Source: Torreya grandis
Taxonomy: Eukaryota; Streptophyta; Pinopsida; Cupressales; Taxaceae
Direction of reading: 5' to 3'
Assembly (NCBI GenBank): GCA_037957365.1
Contig: JARHVA010002425.1
Coordinates: forward strand, 1,338,001-1,402,000
DNA length: 64,000 nucleotides
Both the position numbers and the translations under genes were made by a program. Under the pieces are notes generated by a model. The model was not told the origin of the DNA. It ran no database searches and was given only the letters and a program-made list of their open reading frames with translations. Below, in pieces: positions 1-12,785 of the stretch. Positions within the stretch are counted from its first letter, which is position 1. The number at the start of each line of letters is the position of its first letter.

Positions 1-2643
1 TTACCATGCAATATAATTGATATTCCAAAACTTAGTAATATATCTTTGTATACACCCATACACTATTTAAAGTAAGGTCTTTAATAAACATATATTTTGA
101 AAATTTATAGGTATTTTCACCTTGTTTCGAGATCAAATCCCACTATTTGCATTGTTTTCAGCTAAGTATCTCAAAAAAAATTCAAAACTTCTATTTACCT
201 ATTTTTTGTATCCATATAAGCCAATCTATTCAGACCTGTTTTAATCTTGTGCCAAGATCAAATCCCACTATTTGGGATATTTTCAAACAAAACATCTTAA
301 CAAATTTTTAAAACTCTTATTCACCTTAATATGTCAATCTAACAACCCTATACCTTTTTATCTTTGCTTGAAATTGATTTGTTTTTATCCAATGGTAATA
401 TGGTCCAAATTTTATTTGTTTCAACTTGTTCAAAAATTGATATTTATGGCTCTTCACTTGAAATAATTTTTATCTATAAACCATGGTACATCATTCAAAT
501 TTGACTTTCAATTATTGTGAATATCTTGCATATAGTTTACAAATTCCTCCACTTTGATCTACATAATCCAATATTTCATTGACAACTCTATCAGTTCCCC
601 TTCACTTGATATCAAGTTTTTATATGTATCTCATCATATCAATAGTTGACATTTCATTAAATTGTATTTTCATCTCTGATAAAAAATTTACATAGTTATC
701 TCAATCAACAATTTTGCCACAAAAAATTATTGACATTCCAAAACTTCGTAACCTATCTTTGTCTACACCTATACACTATTTCAAATAAGGTATTCATTAA
801 ACATATATAAAATGAATTATTATAGGTATTTTCACCTTTAACATATATAAATTTAATTTTTATATTTATTTTGATAACCCTCTAACCTTTTATCTTTACT
901 TGAAATTGACTAATTTTTATCCCATGGTAATATGGTCTAGATTTTGTTTTTTTGTTTCACTTATTCAAATATTAATATTTGTAGATCCTCACTTCAACTC
1001 ATTTTTTTTGTAAACCATGGTACATTTTTGCATATAGTTTCTAAATTCTTCTAGTTCAATCTATAAAATCCAATATGTCAAATAATACTTTGTCAGTCTC
1101 ACTTCACTTGATATCAACTTATTTTATGTATCCCATCATACTAAGCTATAATGTTTCATTAAATTTTATTTTCATCTCTTAAAAATACTATACATAGTTA
1201 TCTTGTTCAACAATTTTATGATGTAAAATGATTGACATTCCCAAATTTTATTACATTTTTCAAATTTGTATTTCAATTGTTGTGCATATGTTGTATGTAC
1301 TTTTCAAATTCCTCTAATTTGATCTACATAATTTAATATGTCAAATACTACTTTGTAAGTCTCTCTTCACTTTATATAAACTTATTATATGTATTCCATC
1401 GTATGAAGCTCCAATGTTTCATTAAATTCTATTTTCATATCTTGCGAATCCTTTGCATAGTTATCTCATTCAACAATATTACTACGTAAAATAATTGATG
1501 TTTCAAAATTCCATAACCTATTTTGTCTACACCCATACACTATTTCAAATAAGGTCTTCATTAAACATATATATTGAATTGTTATATGTATTTTCACCTT
1601 GTGTCGAGACCAAATTCTACTATTTACATTTTCTTTCTAGCCAAACATCTAAAAAAATCCAAAGCTCCTATTTACCTCTTTTTTGTATCCATATATATGG
1701 AGGATACATTGAATTATAATTTATTCAAAAAATCATATTCATAATCTCTATGCAAAAACATGACTTTCAATATGAAAACCATTTTATCTAGTTACATAAT
1801 TTTAGTATACCCATTTTTTCTCTCTCAATTTTACTTCTAGCTACCATGGAGTTTCATGAAACTAAGTGTGATACAATTCCACGTTCATCTTCCCCTCCAT
1901 ATCATCAAAGAAGTAAAAGGTGATTTATGTAACTCAATTTATTCAGACTCTTTTTAAGCTTATGCCAAGATTAGATCTCAATATTTAAGTTATTTTTCAA
2001 CCAAACATCTTAGCAAATTTTCAAAACTCTTATTCACTTCAATAAGTCAATCTAACAACCCTCTAACCTTTTATCTTTGCTTGTAATTGATCAATTTTTA
2101 ACCCATGGTAATATGGTCCAGATTTTATTTATATTTGTTTCAAATTATTTAAATCTTAATATTTATAGCTCTTCACTTCAGCTCATTTTTGTCTATAAAC
2201 CATTACATTATTCAAATTTATCTTTTAATTGTTGTGCATATGTTGTATATAGTTTGTAAATTTCTCTAGTTTGATCTACATAATCTAATATGTTAAGTAC
2301 TACTTTATCAGTTTTTCTTCACTTGATATCAACTTATTATATGTATCCCATCGTAATAAGCTCCACTATTTCACTAAATTATATTTATATCTCTTGTAAA
2401 TACTCTACATAGTTATCTCATTCAACAATTTTGTCATGCAAAATGATTGACATTCCAAAACTTCGTAACCTATCTTTGTCTACACCCATACACTATTTCA
2501 AATAAGGTCTTCATTAAACATATATGAATTGAATCGTAATAGATTTTTTTACCTTACACCGAGATCAAATCCCACTATTTGCATTTTCTTACCAACGAAA
2601 CATCTCAAAAAAAAAAATTCAAAACTCCTATTTACCTATTTTT

Positions 2644-2645
<2 letters not shown>

Positions 2646-2688
<43 letters not shown>

Positions 2689-2696
2689 TACATTGA
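2646..2696. repeat. (TA)n microsatellite inside a satellite monomer
   Basis: About 25 TA units replace the short palindromic TA core found at the same monomer position in other units, just before GGTACATTGAATT. Confidence 0.95.
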
Positions 2697-5351
2697 ATTT
2701 TAAATTATTTAGTAAATTGTATTGATAATCGATATATAAAAAAATAAATTTTAATATGGAAACCATTTTATCTCATTACATCATTTTTGTATACCCATTT
2801 TATTTCTCTCAATTTTACTTCTAGCAACCATGGAGTTTCATGAAACTATGTGTTATACAATTTCACATTCATCTGGCCATCTATATCATCAAATAAGTAA
2901 AACGTGATCTATGTAAGCCAATCTGTATAAAAAAATTTTAAGCTTGTGTCAAGATCAGATCCCACAATTTAAGTTATTTTTTAAAACTCTTATTCACCTC
3001 AATAAGTTAATCTGACAACCATAAAACTTTTTATCTTTATTTGAATATGACTAGTTTTTAACCCATGGTAATATGGTCAATTTTTTAAATTTTGACTTGT
3101 TCAAATATTAACATTTGTAACACTTTACTTCAACTCATTTTTGTCTATAAACCATGGTACATTATTCAAATTTGTCTTTCAATTTTTTCACATATGTTGC
3201 ATATACTTTTAAAATTCCTCTAGTTTGATGTACATATTCCAATATGTCAAATACTATTTTATTCGTTTGCCTTCACTTGATATCAACTTATTATATGTAT
3301 TCCATTGTACTAAGCTCCAATGTTTCATTAAATTCTATTTGCATTTATTGAAAATACTTTGCATAGTTGTCTCATTCAATAATTTTATCATGCAAAACAA
3401 TTGACGTTTGAAAATTTCATAACCTATCTTTGTCTACACCCATACACTATTTCAAATAAGGTCTTCATTAAACACATATAAATTAAATTTTTATAGGTAT
3501 TTTCACCTTGTGTTGAGATCAAATCCCACTATTTGCATTTTGTTTCCAACCAAATGCCCAAAAAAATTTTAAAACTCTTCTTTACCTCTTTATTGTATAC
3601 ATATATATAGATAGTATGTTGAATTATAAATTATTTGGTAAGTTATATTTTTAATTTATATTAAAAAACATGACTTTTAATATGGAAACCATTTTATCCC
3701 ATTTCATTTTTTTGTATACGTATTTTTTTTTTATCAATTTTACTTCTAGCTACCATAAAGTTTCATGAGACTAGGTGTTATACAATTTCACATTCATTTA
3801 GCCCTCCATATAATCAAAAAGGTATAAGGTGATCTATGTAAGCAAATCTATTCAGATTTCTTTTAAGCTTATGCTCACCATGAAAAATGATCAACGTTCC
3901 AAAACTTAGTAACCTATCTTTGTTTACACCTATACACTTTCAAATAAGCTCATCATTAAACATATATAAATTGAATTCTTAAAGGTATTTTCACCTTGTG
4001 TCAACATCAAATCCAACTATTCGATCTACATAATCTAATATGTCAAATACTAATTTATCAGTCCTCCTTCACTTGATATTAAATTATTATATGTATTCCA
4101 TCGTACTAAGATCCAATATCTAGTTTAATTTTATTTACATCTCTTATAAATACTCTGCATAGTTATCTCATTAAATAATTTTATCACACAAAATTATTGA
4201 TGTTACAAATCTTCGTAACCTATCTTTGTCTACACCCATATACTATTTCAAATAAAGTCTTTATTAAGCATATATAAATTGAATTATTATAGGTATTTTC
4301 ACCTTGTATCCAGATCAAATCCCACTATTTGCATTTTCCTTCCAGTGAAAATTTCAAAAAAAAATCCAAAACTCTTATTTACTTCTTTGTATTCATATAT
4401 ATATGGACGGTACCTTGAATTGTAAGTTATTCGGCAAGTTGTATTGTTAATCGATATGCAAAATACATGAATTTAAATATGGAAACCATTTTATCCCATT
4501 ATGTAATTTTTATATACCCATTTTATTTCTCTCAATTTTACTTCTATCTACCATAGAGTTTCATGAAACTAGGCATAATATAATTTCTCGTTAATCTTTC
4601 CCTCCATATCGTCAAAGAAGTAAAAAGTGATCTATGTAAACCAATCTATTAAGACTCCTTTTATGCTTGTGCCAAGATCAAATCCCACTATTTAGATTAA
4701 TTTCCAACTAGACATTTAATAAATTTTCAAAACTCTTATTCACCTCAATAAGTCAATCTGACAACCCTCTAACCTTTTAACTTTTTTAAAAATTGATGAA
4801 TTTTTATCCCATGATAATATAGTCTAAATTTTTTATTTTAAATTTTTACTTGTTCAAATCCTTATATTCATATCTCTTTACTTTAGCTCATTTTTGTTTG
4901 TAAACAATAGTACATTGTTCAAATTTATCTTTCAATTATTATACATATGTTGCATTCAGTTTTCAAATTTCTCCAGTTTGATTTACATATTATAGTATGT
5001 GAAATACTACTTTATCAACTCTCTTTTACTTGGTATCAACTTATTATATCTATCCCATCATAATAAGCTCTAATATTTCATTAAATTTTATTTGCATCTC
5101 TTGCAAATACTTTGCATAGTTATCACATTCAATAATTTTATCATGTAAAATGATTGATATTCCAAAACTTTGTAACCTATCTTTATCTACACCCATACAC
5201 TATTTCAAATAAGATTTTCATTAAACATATATAAATTTAATTGTAATAGATATTTTCACCTTGCATCGATATCAAATCTCACTATTTACATTTTATTTCC
5301 AGCCAAACATCTCAAAAATATTCTAAATATCCTATTTACCACTTTTTGTAT

Positions 5352-5353
<2 letters not shown>

Positions 5354-5419
<66 letters not shown>
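5354..5419. repeat. (TA)n microsatellite inside a satellite monomer
   Basis: About 33 TA units follow TTTTTGTATCC, the same monomer position as the other expansions. The right side reads TTGATGGTA, a relic of the usual GGATGGTA. Confidence 0.95.
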
Positions 5420-5421
<2 letters not shown>

Positions 5422-6358
5422 ATGGTAAATTACATTCTAAATTATTTGCCAAGTCATATTGATAATATTTATGCAAAAACATGACTTTGAATATGGAAAC
5501 TATTTCATCCCATTATGTATTTTTGAAATACCCATTTTCTTTTTTTGAATTTTACTTTTAGCTACCACAGAGTTTTATGAAACTAGGTGTGATACAATTT
5601 CACATTCATCTGGCCCTTCATATAATCAAAGTACAAGGTTATCTATGTAAGCCAATCTATTCAAACTCTTTTTAAACTTGTGCAAAGATAAATCAAACTG
5701 TTTGGGTTATTTTCCAACCAAACATTTTAGAAAATTTTCAAAACTCTTATTCACCTCAATAAGTCAATCTGACAACCCTTTAAATTTTTATCTTTGCTTG
5801 AAATTGATGAGTTGTTAACCCATGGTAATATGGTCCAAATTTTTTTCTTTGTTTTGACTTGTTCAAATTTTAGTATTTGTAGCTCTTCAGTTAACTCACT
5901 TTGGTCTGTAAACCATGGAACATAGTTCAAATTTGTCTTTCAATTGTTGTGCATATGTTGCATATAGTTTTCAAATTTTTTCAGTTCGATCCACATATTC
6001 TAATATGTCAAAACCATTTTATCAGCTACTCTTCACTTGATATCAATTTATTATATGTATCTAATCGTACTAAGTTCCAACATTTCATTAAATTCTATTT
6101 ACATCTCTTGCAAATATTTTGCATAGTTGTCTCAGTTAATAATTTTACCATGCCAAAAAATTGATGTTCTAAACCTTCGTAACCTATCTTTGTTTACACC
6201 CATACACTATTTCAAATAAGCTCTTCATTAAACATATATAAATTGAATTGTTATAAGTATTTTTACCTTGTGTCGAGATCAAATCCCACTTTTTGTTTTT
6301 TCTTTCCAGCCAAACATCTCAATTTTTTTCAAAACTCCTATTTACCTCTTTCTTGTAT

Positions 6359-6360
<2 letters not shown>

Positions 6361-6418
<58 letters not shown>
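6361..6418. repeat. (TA)n microsatellite inside a satellite monomer
   Basis: About 29 uninterrupted TA units follow CTTGTATCC and precede GATACATTGAATTG. The position in the monomer matches the tracts at 2646 and 5354. Apparent Tyr-Ile repeat proteins across it on either strand are artefacts. Confidence 0.95.
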
Positions 6419-6421
<3 letters not shown>

Positions 6422-7052
6422 ACATTGAATTGTAAATTATTTAACAAGTCATATTGATAATCTATATGCAAAAACATGACTCTCAATGTGGAAAGAATTA
6501 TATCCAATGATGTAATTTTTGTATCCCCATTTTATTTCTCTCAATTTTACTTTTAGTTACCACTGAGTTTTAAGAAACTAGATGTGATACAATTTCATGT
6601 TCATCTGGCCCTCCATATCATCATAGAAGTACAAGGTGATCTATGTAAGTTAATCTATTCAGACTCTTTTTAAGCTTGTGCCAATATCAAATCCCATTGT
6701 TTGGGTTATTTTCCAACCAAACAACTTAGCAAATTTAAAAACTCTTATTCACCTCAATAAGTTAATCTAACAACCCTCTAACATTTTATCTTTGCTTAAA
6801 AATGACCATGGTAATATGGACCACATTTTGTTTTGACTTGTTTAAATATTAATATTTGTAGCACTTTACTTCAGTTCATTTTTATCTATAAATCATGGTA
6901 CATTGTTTAAATTTGTTTTTTAATTATTGCATATACCTTTCAAATTTCTCTAGTTCAATATACATAATCTAATATGTCAAATACTACTTTATCAGACTCC
7001 CTTCACTTGATATCAACTTATTATATGTATCCCATCGTACTAAGCTCCAATG

Positions 7053-8211
7053 TGTGAACTAAGAATTTGATGATGAAGGGGATATTAGTATTATGTTAGT
7101 GGATAAATAAAATCAAAAGAAAAATAAACTAACAACTTCATGCCTAGTTACTAGGGTGAGCTTAATAACAAAAAAAATTTAAAATCAAAACTAAAAAAAA
7201 AAGAAAAACAAGAATCATTCACCTTCCTTGAATGCTCTAAATTATTTGTTGTAGTGGCTTACTAGGTTTGTGCTCATGAACTCTACATCAATGGAAGCTT
7301 GACTACCTCCATCTCTCTTTGGCACCTTGCTTGGATTTGGCTTCAATATTTTGGCATCATAACTTTAGCATGTGAGAGCTCTTTGAAATAAATTTGGCAT
7401 GATAACTTTACAAAATTTAAGCTTAAAATTCATGTGGTAAGGCCTTTTATTTATAGATTTTGAAAAATGGCTAGAATCAACTTGAACTATCCATCTCAAG
7501 AATGAGATGTGTGGCTAAAGATTAATCTAAAAATGTAATTAAAAATTCATAAATAAGATCATTAATATTTGGGATAGAGGGGCATTTAAGAGACATGGGA
7601 GGCATTGATGAGGCATGGGAGGGGTTAACCTTGATATTTTATGCATTTATGGCTTAGAGACGTCTTCCCAAGAAATGATGTCAGCTGATGATGCATATAT
7701 TCAATACTCATTTCTAAAAAAAAATATTCAACAAGTTTCCATGGAATTATTAATTAAGCTCTAATTTGGTTTAATTAGCTCTTAAGCATGATTAAGCACT
7801 TTGTGCAAAAATTACTCAAATTGATTAAATGACTTATTATTGGTCTAAAATTTGATTGGATTGGAATTATAATATGATGTTAGATGTGTTGGATCCATTA
7901 TCCCTTTTAGGATGTTTTCAAAACTAAATAAAAAATGCACGCATCTCATGAAAAAGTTTTGATATAAAATAGCAATTTTGAGCACCCAAGTGCAAAATTG
8001 GCATTTTGACTCAAAATGATTTGATCAAAGTTAGCTGGCCTATAAATTGCATTACCTCATTTAGGGATACCCTAACAAAAATTAGCACTTGATTATATCA
8101 ATTTCAACTTATTTAATGTGTTTTAGTGTTTTTAAGACAAATTGTGCATTTTGGTCAAAATTGGTCAAAAGCTTGGTTAGAGGTCATTGGTGGCCAAATT
8201 AGGTGTCTACA
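7053..8211 (-). mobile_element. Solo LTR inserted in the satellite (TSD CAATG)
   Basis: A 1159-bp block without satellite similarity interrupts a monomer exactly within AAGCTCCAATGTTTCATTAAA. It begins TGTGAACTAAG and ends GTGTCTACA, so it has the TG...CA ends of an LTR. The 5-bp host sequence CAATG is present on both sides (7048-7052 and 8212-8216). There is no internal coding region, PBS or polypurine tract, so it is best read as a solo LTR left by LTR-LTR recombination. On the minus strand it starts TGTAGACACC and has a TATAAATA box about 400 bp before its end, which suggests minus orientation. The superfamily is not certain; a gypsy origin is plausible. Confidence 0.88.
7448..7455 (-). 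promoter_or_regulatory. TATA box of the solo LTR
   Basis: The minus strand reads CTATAAATAAAAGGCC, a good plant TATA box followed by the GC-richer segment usual at an LTR transcription start. It is placed about 395 bp from the LTR 3' end, consistent with an R-U5 of that length. Confidence 0.5.
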
Positions 8212-9443
8212 CAATGTTTCATTAAATTCTATTTCTATCTCTTAAAAATAGTCTATATAGTTATCTCATTCAACAATTTTACCATGCAAAATGATTGACG
8301 TTTTAAAAGTTTGTAACCTATCTTTTTCTTCACCCATACAATATTTCAAATAAGGTATTCATTAAACATATATAAATTGAATTGTTATAGGTAATTTCAC
8401 CTTGTGTTAATATCAAAAGCTATTGTTTACATTTTTTTTCCAATGAAACATCTCAAAAAAATTCCAAAGCTTTTATTTACCTCTTTTTATATCCATTTAT
8501 ATATGGATGGTACATTGAATTGGAAATTATTTAGTAAGTCGTATTGATAATATATATGTAAAAACATGACTTTCAATATCAAAACCCTTGCATCTCATTA
8601 TGTACTTTTTGTATACCCATTTTTTTCTCTCAATTATAATTCTAGCTACCATGGAGTTTTATGAAACTAAGTGTGATACAATTTCTTGCTCATCTATCCC
8701 TCCATATCATCAAAGAAGTACGAAGTGATCTAAGTAAGCCAATCTATTCAGACTCTTTTTAGGTTTGTGCAAAGATCAAATCCCATTGTTTGGGTTATTT
8801 CCAACCAAACATCTTAGCAAATTTTCAATACTCTTATTCACCTTAATAAGTCAGTCTAACCACCCTTTAACCTTTTATCTTTGCTTAAATTTGACCAGTT
8901 TTTATACCATGATAATATGGTCTATATTTATTATTATTTTAACTTGTTCAAATATTAATATTTATAGCTCTTCACTTCAGCTCATTTTTGTCTGTAAAAC
9001 ATGGTACCTTGTTCAAATATGTCTTTTAATTATTTTGCATATGTTGGATATAGTTTTCAAATCCCTCCAATTTGATCTACATAATCTAATATGTCAAATA
9101 TTAGTTTATCAATTCCTCTTCACTTCATTTCAACTTATTATATGTATACCATCATACTAAGATTCAATGTTTCATTAAATTCTATTTGCATCTTTTGTAA
9201 ATGCTCTACATAGTTATCTCATTCAACACTTTTACCACATAAAATGATTGACATTCCAAAATATTGTAACCTATCTTGGTCTACACCCATACACTATTTA
9301 AAAATATGTTTTAATTAAACATATATAAACTGAATTAGTATAGGTATTTTCATCTTTTATTGAGATCAAATTCCACTGGTTGCATTTTCTTTCTAGCCAA
9401 ACATCTCAAAAAAAATTCCAAAACTCCTATTTACCTATTATAC

Positions 9444-9446
<3 letters not shown>

Positions 9447-9500
<54 letters not shown>
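9447..9500. repeat. (TG)n microsatellite inside a satellite monomer
   Basis: About 27 TG units stand at the monomer position normally occupied by the palindromic TA core, after TTACCTATTATACATA. They are followed by CGTAGAAGGTATATT in place of GGATGGTACATT. Confidence 0.95.
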
Positions 9501-9503
<3 letters not shown>

Positions 9504-10683
9504 AGAAGGTATATTTAATTTTTAATTATTCAACAAGTCATATTGATAATTAATATGTAAAAACATGAATTTCAATACGGAAACCATTTTATCCCATTAT
9601 GTAATTTTTGTACTCATTTTATTTCCCTCAATTTTGCATCTAACTACCACAGAGTTTCATGAAACTAGGTGTGATATAATTTCAAATTCAACTGGCCCTT
9701 CATATCATCAAAGACGTACAAGGTGATCTATGTAAGTCAATCTATTCAAACTCCTTTTAAGCCTATGCCAAGATCAAAACCCACTTTTCGAGATTTTTTT
9801 CAACCAAACATGTTAGCAAATTTTCAAAACTCTTATTCACCTCAATAATTCAATTTGACCACCCTCTAACCTTTTATCTTTACTTGAAAATGACTATTTT
9901 TTATCTCATGGTAATGTGTTTCAAATTTTCTTTTTTCGTTTTGACTTTTTTAAATCTTAATATTTGTAGCACTTCACTTCATCTTTTTTTTGTCTGTAAA
10001 CCATGGCACATTGTTCAAATTAGTCTTTCAATTCTTGCACATATGTTGCATATACTTTTCAAATTCTTCTAATTCAATCTACATATTTCAATATGTCAAA
10101 TACTACTTTATCAGTTCCCCTTCACTTGATATCAACTTATTATATATATCCCATCATACTGAGCTCTAATGTTTCATTAAATTCTATTTGCATCTATTGT
10201 AAGTATTCTATGTAGTTATCTCATTCAACAATTTTACCATATAAAATGATTGACATTCTAAAATTTCGTAACCTATCTTTATCTACACCCATACACTATT
10301 TCAAATAATGTCTTCATTAAACATATATAAATTGAATTGTTATTGGTATTTCACCTTGTGTTGATATCAAATCCCATAGTTTACATTTTGTTTCCAACCA
10401 AACATCTCAAAAAAAATTTAAAACTGCTCTTTACCTCTTTTTTATATACATATATATGGATGGCACATTGAATTGTAAATTATTTAGCAAGTTGTATTAT
10501 TTATATATATGAAAAAACATGACTTTCAATATGGAATCATTTTAAATTAGTAAATTAGAAACATTTTAAATTAGTAAATTAGAAACATGACTTTCAATGT
10601 ATAAATTATTTATCTCATTATTTGCATTTTTTTTGCAGCCAAACATCTCAAAAAAAATTTAAAATTTCTATTTACCTCATTTT

Positions 10684-10685
<2 letters not shown>

Positions 10686-10758
<73 letters not shown>

Positions 10759-10770
10759 ATATATATATAT
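10686..10770. repeat. Interrupted (TA)n microsatellite inside a satellite monomer
   Basis: About 35 TA units are interrupted once by GG at 10757, then six more units precede GGTACATTCAATG. This is again the palindromic site of the monomer, with the GG interruption a relic of the ATGGAT arm. Confidence 0.95.
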
Positions 10771-11754
10771 GGTACATTCAATGTAAATTATTCATTAAGT
10801 CATATTGATAATCTATATGCAAAAACATGACTTTCAATATGTAACCATTTTATCTCATTACATAATTTTTGTATACCTATTTTTTTTCTCTGAATTTTAC
10901 ATGTAACTACGACATAGTTTCATGAAACTAGGTGTGATACATTTTTACATTCATCTAGCCCTCCATATCATCAATGAAGTACAAGGTGATCTATGTAAGC
11001 CAATCTATTCAGACTCCTTTTAAGATTATGCCAAGATCAAAGCCCAAATTTTGTTATTTTCCAACCAAACATCTTAGAAAATTCCCAAAAGTCTTATTCA
11101 CCTCAATAATTCAGTCTGACAACCCTCTAACCTTTTATTTTTACTTCAAATTGACTAGTTTTCAACTTATGGTAATATGGTCTAGATATTTTTTTGACTC
11201 ATTTAAATCTTAATATTTGTAGCTCTTCACTTCAACTCATTTTTATTTATAAACCATAGTACATTGTTCAAATTTGATTTTCAATTATTGTGCATATGTT
11301 ACATATACTTTTCAAATTCTTCCAGTTCACACCATGGATTTCATGAAACTAGATGTGATACAATTTCACACTCATCTAGCCCTCTATATCATCAAATAAG
11401 TACAAGGTGATCTATGCAAGCCAATATATTCAAACTCCTTTTAAACTTATTCTAAGATAAAATCCCACTATTTGGGTTATTTTCCAACTAAACATCTTAG
11501 TAAATTTTCAAAAATCTTACTCACTTCAATAAGTCAATCTGACAACCCTCTAAACTTTTATATTTACTTGAAATTGATTAGTCTTTATCCAATGGTAATA
11601 TGGTCTAAATTTTTTTTTTGTTTTTACTTGTTCAAATCTTAATATTTGTAGTTCTTCACTTCTGTTCATCTATGTTTGTAAACCTTGGTACATAGTTAAA
11701 AAAAAAATCTTTCAATTGTTGCATATATGTTGCATATATTTTTCAAATTCCTCA

Positions 11755-12785
11755 TAGTCCATCCTCATTTTTCAATCCATGTCAATCTTCTAGGCTGAGT
11801 GCTTACATCATTTTTGGGTTCTTTGATAGGCTAAAATTGGGTTTGATCCTACTAGTGTCATTTGAAGATTATTTATCTCTTTAAAGAACCTTAATCAATT
11901 TAACCTCATTACACACCTATATTGCTCTATATTTCTCTGTAGATACATTTCACTACATGAATTCATTCACTTCACTTGTCAACCATTTATAATGACTGTG
12001 AAAATAAGGGATTCTACCTATACATGACTTGTGATGGGGCTCTGTGTATATACATTCCAAAACTAGATTTAACCTTTTAATGACCATTCTCTAGACTTAG
12101 TCTTTGCCATTAATATCTATCCATAACATATATATTATTCTCTTTAACAAACAACATGGACCACTGTATGAGAAATAATCAACTATTGTTAGATTAGACT
12201 GTCACGATCCAACATGGTATATGGGTAGTGGTCACCCTTAGACTATCATGATCCAACATGGTATATGGGTAATGGTCACCCTTGATGCTGATTTTCCTAT
12301 ATAGAAATGCCTTAACCATTTCTATGAAGGCCTATATAGGCTCAATACATTCAAAACCATTAACATAAAAACTCACAACTTTCTTACCACTTGACATTAC
12401 TTCATTTGCTCTTCCTTGACTATGGCTTACAGTCACTCAAACCTAAAATTACACACCTATATGAAAGGAGTTATGGCCTCAAGGGCTTGTTCAAATCTAT
12501 AAGAAACTTTTTCAATTATACACAATGAAAGGAGAACACATATATCTAGACATATTGATATATTCATAAAATTACTCTCTATTATAGTATAGTCCTATCA
12601 CGGCCCTGATATTCTTCTTAAGGAGTTTGATTTTCATTCACATTCTCAAATTTTCTCTCCTCCCCATTCTTGGAGATCTCTCTCCTCTTCTACTCTCCCC
12701 TATGCCATTCCATCTATCTACAATGAATTTTCTTCTTCATTTCAATGTAAGATTTCTGGTAGTTACATCAAGTTAGTTATCATAA
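11755..12785. other. Unclassified non-satellite insertion with target loss
   Basis: About 1.03 kb unlike the satellite lies between a monomer broken after TTTCAAATTCCTC and satellite sequence that resumes at CCATTTTTTTTCTTTCAA. The two satellite edges are not adjacent in the monomer, so about half a unit is missing and no target duplication can be recognised. Inside, a 35-42-bp segment containing CAACATGGTATATGGGTA is repeated in tandem at about 12206-12285. A pyrimidine-rich run (TCTCTCCTCCCC...CTCTCCCC) lies at 12650-12710. The right part resembles the R-U5 end of an LTR in general style only. No coding frame is visible. It could be an LTR fragment or another degraded transposon. Confidence 0.55.

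Larger units (their letters stand above)
1..7052. repeat. Satellite array, part 1 (about 950-bp monomers)
   Basis: This is a tandem array of AT-rich monomers that begins before the window. A landmark box reading AAGATCAAATCCCACTGTTT recurs near 255, 1968, 2950, 4674, 5685 and 6683, giving a basic period of about 950-1000 bp where units are complete. Other landmarks come in fixed order in each unit: CCATGGTAATATGG, AACCATGGTACATT, CTTCACTTGATATCAACTTA, CACCCATACACTATTTC, CATCTCAAAAAAA and GTTTCATGAAAC. Some units are rearranged: joins are visible near 840-880, 1250, 3875 and 4020. Open frames here carry stops in every monomer and are not conserved between units, so I call no genes. I do not recognise the family. 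Confidence 0.95.
8217..11754. repeat. Satellite array, part 2
   Basis: The array resumes in the phase where the solo LTR interrupted it. The landmark box lies near 8773, 9768, 11033 and 11455. The unit at 10.45-10.85 kb is rearranged: a 24-bp stretch containing ATTTTAAATTAGTAAATTAG is present twice near 10540-10590, and the palindromic microsatellite site occurs twice. At 11331 the sequence jumps from CTTCCAGTTC to ACACCATGGATTTCATGA, deleting about half a monomer. Confidence 0.93.

Noticed and set aside
6319..6507. Tyr-Ile repeat peptides across (TA)n tracts (also at 44024-44212)
   Set aside because: Any TA repeat reads as Tyr-Ile on both strands. There is no coding evidence.
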